In this document: one piece after another, positions 9,734-16,670 of the stretch
Position numbering within the stretch: the first letter of the stretch is position 1
Layout of the letters: each line of letters opens with the position of its first letter
NCBI GenBank assembly: GCA_031396205.1
Contig: JANNKH010000028.1
Coordinates: 1 to 64,000, forward strand
DNA: 64,000 nt
Direction of reading: 5' to 3'
DNA from: CAISIP01 sp031396205
GTDB lineage: Bacteria > Pseudomonadota > Gammaproteobacteria > Burkholderiales > Burkholderiaceae_C
Notes under the pieces: generated by a model
Databases searched by the model: none
Seen by the model: the letters and a program-made list of their open reading frames with translations, nothing else
What the model was told of the DNA's origin: nothing
Program-made: the position numbers and the translations under genes

Positions 9734-11485
9734 TCAATGCCCGCCACCGGAACCCGCCGCCGCAATGGGCAGCGCCCGCATGATCTCGAACCCGAGGGCC
9801 GAGAACATGTACATCGCAATCACGATGGCAAGCACCGCGGCCGGGCCGATCCAGGCCTTCTGCCCGCGCTGCAGCACGGTACCGCCCCACGACACGGTCA
9901 GATGCGCCATCGGTCTGGCACTGCCGCCTGATGGCCACAACGAAGCGGAAATGCCGGCCGCAAAGGCGATCAGCGCCGCGGCCATGATGACGCCGCCGAC
10001 GGCCACGATCGGCATCAGGACCCGCCAGATGACCGGCGCCTGCTGTTGGTAGGACACATCCATGACGCGCCGCGGCACCCCCAAGGTGCCGGCCATGATG
10101 CCGGCAGCGCCGAACACCAGCAGGCCGACGAAAGCCAGCCAGGGCATCCAGCGCATCAGGTCGGGCCGCCACATCGGTCGGCCGCCCAGCGCCGGCAGAA
10201 CCACGGCAATTGCTGCCAGCAGGGTCATGCTGACGGTACCCAGCGTGAAGAAATGGAAGTAGCCCGGCACGAAGAAGGTGTCCGACAGCAGGGGTGCCAA
10301 CTGTGCCTGGATCAACACGAATGCAAACACGATGCCCAACGCCATGCTCAGCACCGCCACCCCCATCGCCGCCATCGATGGATGGCGCCAGGGCAGCAGG
10401 CGGATCCAGCCGAAAAGGCTCCAGCTGCTTTTCGCACCGGCCTGCGCCCGTGCATGAATCTCCAGCGAGGCCACGATGATCAGGAATGCGGTCAGCGTCG
10501 GGACGCTGACAAAAAGCGAAAGGACCGACCCTCCGACCTGCACCACCTTGGGCAGGTCCGGCTCCAGGAACATGTGGTACAGCGATGTAGGTGGCACGAA
10601 CACCAGGTACATTGCAAACACGATCTTGGAGAAACGCTCGCCGAATACCGACTTGACGCCAGTGAGACACTGCATCAGCACGTACCACAGGATGACCGTG
10701 GCCATCAGCGGCAGGTAGTGCATGTTGTGAAACACGATATGCCAGCGTGTGCCGTGGCTATCCGGGAACGGGCCCATGCCCAGCGCCCACGACACGCCGG
10801 GCATGAAGGTGTACAACGCGGCAAAGCCGGTCACGACCAGGAAGCCCGCCCAAGTGAACAGCGCGAACCCGTGCGCGCTCAGGCGCTCCTGTCGGCCCTG
10901 CCAGCGCGGTCGCAACAAGGTCGCGATGGCGCTGGCCGGGATCACCATCAGTCCCAGCGCCATGGCCACATAGCCCAGGTTGAATGGCAAAAGCTGGTCC
11001 GGGTTGTCGCCGGTCAACTCGGGCGCGCCGTTGTAAAGCAATGGCGTTCCCATCGAAGAGCCGACCATGCTCAGGACCAGACCCGCGAGCATCAGCACAA
11101 AGCCCAGCCTTGCCAGTTTGGGCCAGGCCAGGCCGCCGCCGTTCTCCGTGGCGGCGAAGCCCAGCAGCAAGGCGGCCTGTGCCGTGAACAGCCAGTAAAA
11201 AAAGCTGCTGACGCCGTGTACTGTCAGCAACCGGTAGCCAGTGGCCGACGGAACGCCCAGCATGCCGCCACGCACCAGCGCGGTTCCCAGACCGGCCAGA
11301 ACACCGACGGCCAGTGCTGCCAGCGCCACCGCGAACATGCTCCTGAGCAGGCGGCGATCACCCATCGGCAGGCTCATGAAGGGATCGTTCCAGGTAAGCG
11401 CTCCCAACCCAGGCTTCGCCTGGCGCCCCGAGGTGGTGCAGTCGCTCTTGGGGCGGTCCTGCGGACGACCGGAATTGTTTGTCAT
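9734..11485 (-). CDS. Divergent ba3-type heme-copper oxidase subunit I with altered binuclear-centre ligands
   Basis: A 583-residue protein with about 13 membrane helices. It aligns well from memory with Thermus ba3 oxidase subunit I: LLTVHGVSSF (low-spin heme His), FVSVPTL, LFGWIRLLPW, the FVPG...FH block and GVPRR all match in order. Two key ligands are replaced. The HH pair of CuB reads SLYHMF, so the first His is Tyr; the GHFH block reads FVPGYFHFF, so the high-spin heme ligand is Tyr. The first CuB His and its Tyr partner remain (FHNMHY), as do both low-spin heme His. It may therefore not reduce oxygen in the usual way. The ATG at 11485 is used; a GTG at 11491 overlaps the subunit II stop. 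The first 30 residues derive from a junction repeat. Confidence 0.85.
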   Translation of the reverse strand: MTNNSGRPQDRPKSDCTTSGRQAKPGLGALTWNDPFMSLPMGDRRLLRSMFAVALAALAVGVLAGLGTALVRGGMLGVPSATGYRLLTVHGVSSFFYWLFTAQAALLLGFAATENGGGLAWPKLARLGFVLMLAGLVLSMVGSSMGTPLLYNGAPELTGDNPDQLLPFNLGYVAMALGLMVIPASAIATLLRPRWQGRQERLSAHGFALFTWAGFLVVTGFAALYTFMPGVSWALGMGPFPDSHGTRWHIVFHNMHYLPLMATVILWYVLMQCLTGVKSVFGERFSKIVFAMYLVFVPPTSLYHMFLEPDLPKVVQVGGSVLSLFVSVPTLTAFLIIVASLEIHARAQAGAKSSWSLFGWIRLLPWRHPSMAAMGVAVLSMALGIVFAFVLIQAQLAPLLSDTFFVPGYFHFFTLGTVSMTLLAAIAVVLPALGGRPMWRPDLMRWMPWLAFVGLLVFGAAGIMAGTLGVPRRVMDVSYQQQAPVIWRVLMPIVAVGGVIMAAALIAFAAGISASLWPSGGSARPMAHLTVSWGGTVLQRGQKAWIGPAAVLAIVIAMYMFSALGFEIMRALPIAAAGSGGGH

Positions 11486-11491
11486 GGTCAC
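11400..11491 (-). repeat. Junction repeat copy E, read in frame as the N-terminus of subunit I
   Basis: The DNA from the subunit II stop into the start of subunit I encodes RPQDRPKSDC...AKPGLGAL. It aligns with the repeat at 15571-15651 (RRAAPKFSC...AKPGLEAL), sharing the CCGC-CCCAAG block, a C/G-rich centre and GGCGAAGCC near the end. Here the repeat is fused in frame to the protein, giving a hydrophilic leader before the first membrane helix. Confidence 0.55.
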
Positions 11492-12249
11492 ACCACTTCG
11501 ATCGAGGCCTGCATGACGTCGTGTGCTTCGCCGCAGTAAACGGCGCAGTTCACCAGGTATTTTCCAGGGCGCGTGAAGTTGAGTTCCGTCACGGTGACGC
11601 GGCCCGGTTGCAGGCGCATCATCCGGGCCCCTTTGCCGAACTGAATCGATGCGCCATGGCCAACGTCCAGCGCCATCATCCGGAATCGGTAGCGCTGGCC
11701 GGCGTCAAGGCGCAGTGCGGCAGGCAGGTAGTACCACTTGCCGGCTGTCATCAGAATATCGATCGGTTCGTCCTGGGCCGAGGCCGGCCGATCGAGACTG
11801 GCAACTGTCGCATGGCCGGTGCTGGTGTTGTGCGGGTCCGGCTGTGGCGCCGATGCCATCGCCATGGTGTGGCCCGCATGCGGGTCGGCGGCACCGGATT
11901 CCGTCGTCGAGATGCGGCGCGGGTAGACCCGCCCGTCGGGCAGCCGGAATCGCTCAATGAACTCGGCGCTCTGGCGGCTGAACGTCTGCGCATCGGAACT
12001 GCCCGACGCGACAGCACCGTGACCGCCGTGGGCGCCTTGTTCGGCAGGCGTCGCGGGGCCGGACGCCAGGGCATCGACTGCGCCCATGCCGTGGGGCACG
12101 CCGTTGGCGTGGTCGAACCCGAGTAGCGCCAGCGGACCCGGCGCCGCGCCGTACGTGGCCCATAGTCCGTACAGGCTGACGCCGCCAAAGCCGGCGGCCG
12201 CGATGAAACTGCGCCGCGTGGTGAAGTGAGGTCTGACTGGGTCGGGCAT
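11488..12249 (-). CDS. CuA-type cupredoxin subunit II with a Tat-like signal
   Basis: A 253-residue protein whose C-terminal cupredoxin domain carries a complete CuA site: H198 in DVGHG, then C235, C239, H243 and M246 in CAVYCGEAHDVM. CuA centres accept electrons from cytochrome c in oxidases. The usual subunit II membrane helix is replaced by a Tat-like N-terminus (TTRRSFIAAAGFGG), which may be cleaved or stay as an anchor. Residues 50-150 form a long His/Ala/Gly-rich linker (EQGAHGGHG, DPHAGHTMA) not seen in ordinary subunit II. Its stop overlaps the GTG ahead of subunit I. Together they form a two-subunit oxidase-like pair within a copper operon. The electron-entry site looks intact while the catalytic site of subunit I does not. 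Confidence 0.85.
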   Translation of the reverse strand: MPDPVRPHFTTRRSFIAAAGFGGVSLYGLWATYGAAPGPLALLGFDHANGVPHGMGAVDALASGPATPAEQGAHGGHGAVASGSSDAQTFSRQSAEFIERFRLPDGRVYPRRISTTESGAADPHAGHTMAMASAPQPDPHNTSTGHATVASLDRPASAQDEPIDILMTAGKWYYLPAALRLDAGQRYRFRMMALDVGHGASIQFGKGARMMRLQPGRVTVTELNFTRPGKYLVNCAVYCGEAHDVMQASIEVV

Positions 12250-12262
12250 GACGGGACCGTGC

Positions 12263-12751
12263 CTATTTGGCTGGCGCTGCCGGCATCTGGTCCATCATCA
12301 TCTGCATCATGGACTGCATCATGTCCATGCGCTTCTCCATCATCTGCTGGCGCTCGGCCATGTTGCCCGGCATGGCCTTACCGCCTTGCATGCCGCCCAT
12401 GCCGCCCATGCCACCCATCTGGTTCATCATGGCCATGCCGCCCTGCATGGCTTTCATGTGTTCCGCCATCAACGCACTGCGCTCCTGCGGCGTCTTGGCG
12501 TTGACCATTTTTTCGTGCATGGCCTGCATCTCCTTCATGCGCTCGTCCATCGCACCCATCGCGCCCATCGGGTTGGCGGCGCCTGGGTTGGACGCCATAG
12601 CGCCCTTTGGCATGGCTGGCGGTGTCTGGGCCTGGGCCACGGTCGCGGTCGCGGTATGGTGCTGCGCGTGTTCGGCCGCGGTTTGCGCCAATGTCGTGGA
12701 CGACGCAGCGCATAGAACGATGATCGCGGTGGTGTAACGAAGAATCGACAT
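12263..12751 (-). CDS. Met-rich periplasmic protein
   Basis: A 162-residue exported protein with signal peptide MSILRYTTAIIVLCAASSTTLAQ and AGGAG before the ATG. The mature part is about one fifth Met, with runs such as MGGMGGMGGMQ and MMQSMMQMMMDQM within helical segments of Glu/Lys/Arg. The helical stretch KTPQERSALMAEHMKAMQG faintly resembles Spy/CpxP-type proteins. Met clusters of this kind bind Cu(I). It is encoded 13 bases before the CuA subunit and probably supplies or buffers copper for the operon; that is inference. The reverse strand is also open but low-complexity and lacks a ribosome-binding site. Confidence 0.75.
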   Translation of the reverse strand: MSILRYTTAIIVLCAASSTTLAQTAAEHAQHHTATATVAQAQTPPAMPKGAMASNPGAANPMGAMGAMDERMKEMQAMHEKMVNAKTPQERSALMAEHMKAMQGGMAMMNQMGGMGGMGGMQGGKAMPGNMAERQQMMEKRMDMMQSMMQMMMDQMPAAPAK

Positions 12752-12890
12752 GGTGAACTCCTAACTTTGAGAAAAGAAATCGGAAACGGGGACCGGGCAG
12801 AACGGCCAACCGGCATCCATCAGATAGTGCGACGGGGGCAGGAGCGGCAGAAGTCTGCCGCCAGGGGAGGGTATGGGCCGCGAGGGGCCG

Positions 12891-13352
12891 CTATGGAACC
12901 AGCCGTCGGAAACGGATGAACAACGGTAGCTGCGCGAAAACGGGAGCGGAGCGCAGTCGCGCCGAGTGCCGCCGATCGATTGGCCGCCCGGTTTTTGCCC
13001 ACTGCGTGATGGTTGCGGCGATGGCGTCCAGATCGAATGACTTGTCTGTCGGATGGCTGGACACCCGTGCATGCGTGCGCGCCTGAAACGGCTGGCAGTG
13101 GACCTGGTGCGAACGGGCATGGTCACTGCTTTCTGCCTGTAGTGCGTGCAGGTTGTTCCCATCGACTGCCATCGACACGGGAACCATCGCAATCAATGCG
13201 GCGCCCGCACGGTGGCCGAATGGCGCAGCCCTCGACCCGACCTCCTCCGGCATACAGGCGTTCGCCAGGCCCGCACCGAGCGTAACCGTCCAGACGATCA
13301 GCATCGCAACCGCGATGAATCGCCTGTCGCACTGGCTGATGAAGGATTTCAT
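12891..13352 (-). CDS. Small secreted protein heading the oxidase/copA copper unit
   Basis: A 153-residue protein with an N-terminal hydrophobic signal (FIAVAMLIVWTVTLGAGLANA) followed at once by CMPEEVG. The rest is hydrophilic with scattered His and one further Cys (HQVHCQPFQ). The signal plus ACMP start is shared with the protein encoded at 22922-23365, which stands first in the CusCBA unit, so the two are probably diverged relatives. No domain is recognised. Being the first gene of a metal operon suggests a sensing or metal-handling role, but nothing in the sequence proves it. Confidence 0.5.
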   Translation of the reverse strand: MKSFISQCDRRFIAVAMLIVWTVTLGAGLANACMPEEVGSRAAPFGHRAGAALIAMVPVSMAVDGNNLHALQAESSDHARSHQVHCQPFQARTHARVSSHPTDKSFDLDAIAATITQWAKTGRPIDRRHSARLRSAPVFAQLPLFIRFRRLVP

Positions 13353-13462
13353 AGGTGTGTGGAAGCGACTGCTGGGCGCGATGGTTCCAGTCTAGTTCGC
13401 CCGCACAACGCCATCTTGATGGATATCAAACTTTGCCGCGATCAAGCGGCGGGGCAAGTCGA

Positions 13463-13759
13463 TCAACGGCGCCAGCGCGGGCCGCGTTTCGTCCACACCA
13501 ACCACAGGTAGACCGTCGCCAACGCTGAATAGTTGACGGCCATGAACCAGGGGGTGGTCCATGCAATACCGTCGAAGCCATTGCGGGTAACCGGATACAG
13601 AACCGGCGACGGAAAATAGTCGATGGCGTGCGTGAAGAGGTCGATGACGATGTGGGACCACCATCCCGGCAGCACAAGCCACAGGCTGCGCAGCCACCAT
13701 CACGACAGCAGCGTGACCAGGCCGGCAACGATGGCGCTGTGCGTGACGCAATGCAGGTT
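13463..13759 (-). pseudogene. Remnant of an integral-membrane metal-hydrolase-like protein, fused to the tlpA-like gene
   Basis: Translation in one frame gives LHCVTHSAIVAGLVTLLS, a TGA, then WWLRSLWLVLPGWWSHIVI, DLFTHAIDYFPSPVLYP and a final hydrophobic helix. HxxTHS, WSHxxxDxxTH and a Trp-rich membrane segment resemble small inner-membrane proteins of the metal-dependent hydrolase type, and the TGA falls where a Trp codon would keep the frame. The N-terminus is missing, and the left part is joined in frame to the C-terminus of the TlpA-like gene. I read this as a deletion that fused two genes, followed by a nonsense mutation. The part after the TGA could in principle start at GTG 13675 and make a 70-residue membrane peptide. 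Confidence 0.6.
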
Positions 13760-14266
13760 CTCCCGGCCGTCGGGGTCCAGAATGAGAACCATTGGCACAC
13801 CGAGCGCGGAATACCGTGCCGCGGCTTCGCCAAATTCATCCACCGCGGCACGCAGATGCAAGATGCCGATGCGGTCCAGAAAAGCCTGCGCCACCTGCGA
13901 GCCCCGTTCGTCCATCGATAGCGCGACCACTTCAAATCCTGGACCGCCTAGCCGGGCCTGCAAGGCATCGAGCGTTGGCATCTCCTCACGGCAGGGTGGA
14001 CACCAGGTCGCCCAGATATTGAGCAGCACGACCCGGCCACGCAGCGCCGACAAGTCAGTCGCGCGCCCGGATCTGTCCCGGAATCGAAGGTTTGCCATCG
14101 GTCGCGGCTGCACATGCGGCTCGAACGCCACGTCCTCGGCATCCGGTCGCACCCGTGTCCAGCGCCACAGCGACGTAGCCCCCAGCATGCTCATGACGAG
14201 CGCCAGGCCGACCCACGCGCGACGGGCGCCGGAAACCGGCGGCACTTGCTGCGCTTCGTCTGGCAT
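13700..14266 (-). CDS. TlpA/ResA-like membrane-anchored thioredoxin with altered C-terminus
   Basis: A 188-residue thiol-disulphide oxidoreductase. The start at 14266 follows GGAGG. One N-terminal membrane anchor (AWVGLALVMSMLGATSLW) places the thioredoxin domain in the periplasm. The active site WATWCPPCREEMP is intact, and the TlpA-specific ALRGRVVLLN strand and GVPMVLILDPDG (with the cis-Pro region) are present. After DPDGREN the expected last strand and helix are absent. Instead the frame runs into LHCVTHSAIVAGLVTLLS from a membrane-protein remnant. A protein lacking the last thioredoxin elements may be unstable, so activity is uncertain. Such thioredoxins often keep Cys of copper sites reduced (for example CuA), which fits the neighbourhood. 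Confidence 0.75.
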   Translation of the reverse strand: MPDEAQQVPPVSGARRAWVGLALVMSMLGATSLWRWTRVRPDAEDVAFEPHVQPRPMANLRFRDRSGRATDLSALRGRVVLLNIWATWCPPCREEMPTLDALQARLGGPGFEVVALSMDERGSQVAQAFLDRIGILHLRAAVDEFGEAAARYSALGVPMVLILDPDGRENLHCVTHSAIVAGLVTLLS

Positions 14267-14534
14267 TGAGACCTCCTCCAGCATCGACGTGACGCAGGGC
14301 GACGCCATTGGGCGACCCATCAGCCACCCCATCCCATCGGGACTGGCAAGCATTGGGCAGTTTCCAGGCGCATAAGTTCCCTTTTCGACTATTGCTGCAA
14401 CCCGACGATCGCGAGCCCGCCAGACCTGACGGCCGCGCGGTCTGGGCGTCGGAACGACATTTGCTACCGAACCGATGATGAAGGCTGCAGACAAGGTTGC
14501 TGCGCATTCTGGCTCGAAGCAGCACAATCGGTCC

Positions 14535-15659
14535 ATGGACCGCAATGTTCTCTTCGCCATCGCAGCGGCCGCGCTGTTTGGCGCCAGCACGCCTGCAGCA
14601 AAGCAACTGGTGGGCGAAGTGCCCCCGGTGTTGCTGGCCGGATTGCTGTATCTGGGAAGTGGCTTGGGTTTGCTGATCGTCCGGTTGCTGCGTGACCGGC
14701 GCTGGCAAGCCTCCGGATTGGCGCCGGGCGAGTGGCGCTGGCTGCTGGGCGCCATCGTGGTGGGTGGCATCGCCGCGCCGGTGGCGCTGATGTTCGGGCT
14801 CTCGCGCACCTCGGCTGCGTCCGCATCGCTGCTGCTCAACCTGGAGGCCGTGCTGACCGCGCTGATCGCCTGGACCGTGTTTCGCGAACACACCAGTCGC
14901 CGCGTCGCTGCCGGCATGCTGGTGATCGTGGCCGGCGGCATCGTGCTGGCCTGGCCAGCCCAGGGAGCCGACGCCCTGGATTGGCTGGGTCCGGCGGCCA
15001 TAGCGCTGGCCTGCCTGTTATGGGCGCTGGACAACAACCTGACGCGCCGGGTCTCGGCGTCGGACGCGTTGTTCATTGCGGGGAGCAAGGGCATCGTCGC
15101 GGGCCTGGCCAACACCACGCTGGGCCTGTGGCTGGGCGCATCGTTGCCGGCAACGTCCGTGCTGCTGCCGACCCTGCTGGTCGGTATGGCGGGCTACGGC
15201 ATCAGCCTGGTGTTGTTCGTGTTGGCGCTGCGCGGCCTGGGCACCGCGCGCACCGGCGCCTATTTCTCCACGGCGCCCTTCATCGGTGCCGCGATTGCGC
15301 TGACGCTGTTCGGCGAGAGCGTCACACCGGCATTCTGGCTGGCCGGCGCTCTGATGGCGGTGGGCGTCTGGCTGCACCTGACCGAGCAGCATTTCCATGA
15401 CCATGTGCACGAACCGACGCGCCATAGCCACCCGCACACACACGACGAACACCATCTGCACGACCACGATGGCGCAGGGGCATCCGGCAAAGCCCACACC
15501 CATGTGCATGAACACGCGTTGCTGGTACACCGGCACCACCATTTTCCCGACATCCACCACCGGCACCCGCATGAGAAAACGCCGGGCCGCTCCCAAGTTT
15601 TCTTGCACCCCCCCGGGGGGTCTGGCGAAGCCAGGGCTGGAGGCGCTCATGAGCATTGA
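14535..15659 (+). CDS. EamA/DMT-family transporter with a His-rich C-terminal tail
   Basis: A 374-residue protein with ten predicted membrane helices in two EamA repeats (ALFGASTPAAKQLVGEVPPV and the second-half GTARTGAYFSTAPFIGAAIA). The start at 14535 (MDRNVLFAI) is chosen because the hydrophobic region begins at once. After the last helix comes a cytoplasmic or periplasmic tail of about 75 residues packed with His, such as HSHPHTHDEHHLHDHD and HRHHHFPDIHHRHPHE. This suggests metal binding and perhaps metal-linked transport. The last 28 residues are translated from a junction repeat and overlap the next gene by 11 bases, so the natural C-terminus was probably shorter. The transported substrate is unknown. 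Confidence 0.85.
   Translation: MDRNVLFAIAAAALFGASTPAAKQLVGEVPPVLLAGLLYLGSGLGLLIVRLLRDRRWQASGLAPGEWRWLLGAIVVGGIAAPVALMFGLSRTSAASASLLLNLEAVLTALIAWTVFREHTSRRVAAGMLVIVAGGIVLAWPAQGADALDWLGPAAIALACLLWALDNNLTRRVSASDALFIAGSKGIVAGLANTTLGLWLGASLPATSVLLPTLLVGMAGYGISLVLFVLALRGLGTARTGAYFSTAPFIGAAIALTLFGESVTPAFWLAGALMAVGVWLHLTEQHFHDHVHEPTRHSHPHTHDEHHLHDHDGAGASGKAHTHVHEHALLVHRHHHFPDIHHRHPHEKTPGRSQVFLHPPGGSGEARAGGAHEH
15571..15651 (+). repeat. Junction repeat copy C between the EamA and fatty acid hydroxylase genes
   Basis: It runs from ATGAGAAAACGCCGG to the ATGAGC that starts the next gene. In the frame of the downstream gene it reads MRKRRAAPKFSC and AKPGLEAL, with no stop before the hydroxylase start. 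In the other frame it supplies the C-terminus of the EamA protein. The C-run/G-run centre (CCCCCCCGGGGGG) can form a hairpin. Confidence 0.6.
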
Positions 15660-16512
15660 CGCCTGGAGTTATGAGCCATGGATCCGCATTGCTGCGTTCC
15701 TCGGCGTCTTCGTGTGCATGGCACTGTGGGAATGGCGGCGGCCGCGACGGCCCCAGACGGTGGCCCGCGCCGCGCGCTGGCCGAGCAACCTCGGCATCGT
15801 TGCGATCAACACGGTGCTGGTGCGCCTGGTTTTCCCGTTGTCGGCGGTTGCATGGGCCGACATCATCGGCCAGCACGGATTTGGCGTGCTGCATTGGTTT
15901 TCGCTGCCCGGATGGCTCGCGGCCGTCACTGCGTTCGTGCTGCTGGACCTGGCCATCTACCTGCAGCACCTGCTGTTCCATTCGGTGCCGATGTTGTGGC
16001 GGCTGCACCGCATGCACCATGCCGATACCGAATTCGACGTCACCAACGGGCTGCGATTCCATCCGCTGGAGATCATGCTGTCGATGGTCATCAAGTTCGC
16101 GGCGATTGCACTCCTGGGCGCGCCAGCGCTGGCGGTGCTGGTGTTCGAGGTGGTGCTCAACGCGACATCCATCTTCAACCATGCGAACGTCCAATTGCCG
16201 CTGGCCCTGGACCGTCAGCTGCGCAAGATCGTCGTGACGCCCGACATGCACCGGGTGCACCACTCGGTCTTGCCGCGGGAGACGCACTCCAACTTCGGCT
16301 TCAACCTGCCGTGGTGGGACCGCCTGTTCGGGACCTACCGGGCGCAGCCCGAACAGGGGCATCTGGCCATGCAGCTGGGCCTGCCAATATTTCGGGATCG
16401 GGCCTGGCTGCGGCTCGATCGCATGCTGGTGCAGCCCTGGACCGGGGACGCAGGACCGACCCGGCGCAACGTGCGCGCGAGCGCCCGCGCGGTCTCTCCA
16501 CCGCACGACTGA
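15649..16512 (+). CDS. Sterol desaturase / fatty acid hydroxylase family di-iron membrane protein
   Basis: A 287-residue membrane protein of the fatty acid hydroxylase superfamily. Four hydrophobic segments precede and flank the His motifs: HLLFH (HxxxH), HRMHH (HxxHH), a mid-protein FNHAN, and MHRVHH (HxxHH), which together bind the di-iron centre on the cytoplasmic side. Typical members hydroxylate or desaturate lipids. The start at 15649 overlaps the EamA gene end. An in-frame ATG at 15571 would add the repeat-derived leader MRKRRAAPK. The substrate is unknown, and the link to the copper genes may be only positional. Confidence 0.85.
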   Translation: MSIDAWSYEPWIRIAAFLGVFVCMALWEWRRPRRPQTVARAARWPSNLGIVAINTVLVRLVFPLSAVAWADIIGQHGFGVLHWFSLPGWLAAVTAFVLLDLAIYLQHLLFHSVPMLWRLHRMHHADTEFDVTNGLRFHPLEIMLSMVIKFAAIALLGAPALAVLVFEVVLNATSIFNHANVQLPLALDRQLRKIVVTPDMHRVHHSVLPRETHSNFGFNLPWWDRLFGTYRAQPEQGHLAMQLGLPIFRDRAWLRLDRMLVQPWTGDAGPTRRNVRASARAVSPPHD

Positions 16513-16670
16513 GCCAGCCTGCCGCGAGGCGCGCACCGTGGCGCAAGCCAAGCGGGTGCAGGTGCGGGAAATGCTTGCCGACCTGCAGCACGGCGTCGAA
16601 TCCGTGCTGACACAACTGGGGCGCCGCTGCGCGTCCGCGCGCGGGCGCCATCAGCTGCCCCCTGATCGCG

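Noticed and set aside
12248..12737. Plus-strand frames opposite the Met-rich gene, rich in Met, Ile and Pro or His and Leu
   Set aside because: They are mirror images of a low-complexity Met-codon run. Only the minus-strand frame has a signal peptide and a ribosome site and fits the operon.
14267..15118. N-terminal extension of the TlpA-like frame to 472 residues
   Set aside because: The extension is antisense to the EamA gene and low in complexity. A good ribosome site at ATG 14266 marks the real start.
15605..15620. C-run/G-run hairpin as a transcription terminator inside the EamA/hydroxylase junction
   Set aside because: It is part of the junction repeat and lies within coding frames of both genes, with no T-run. 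A terminator here would cut the hydroxylase off.
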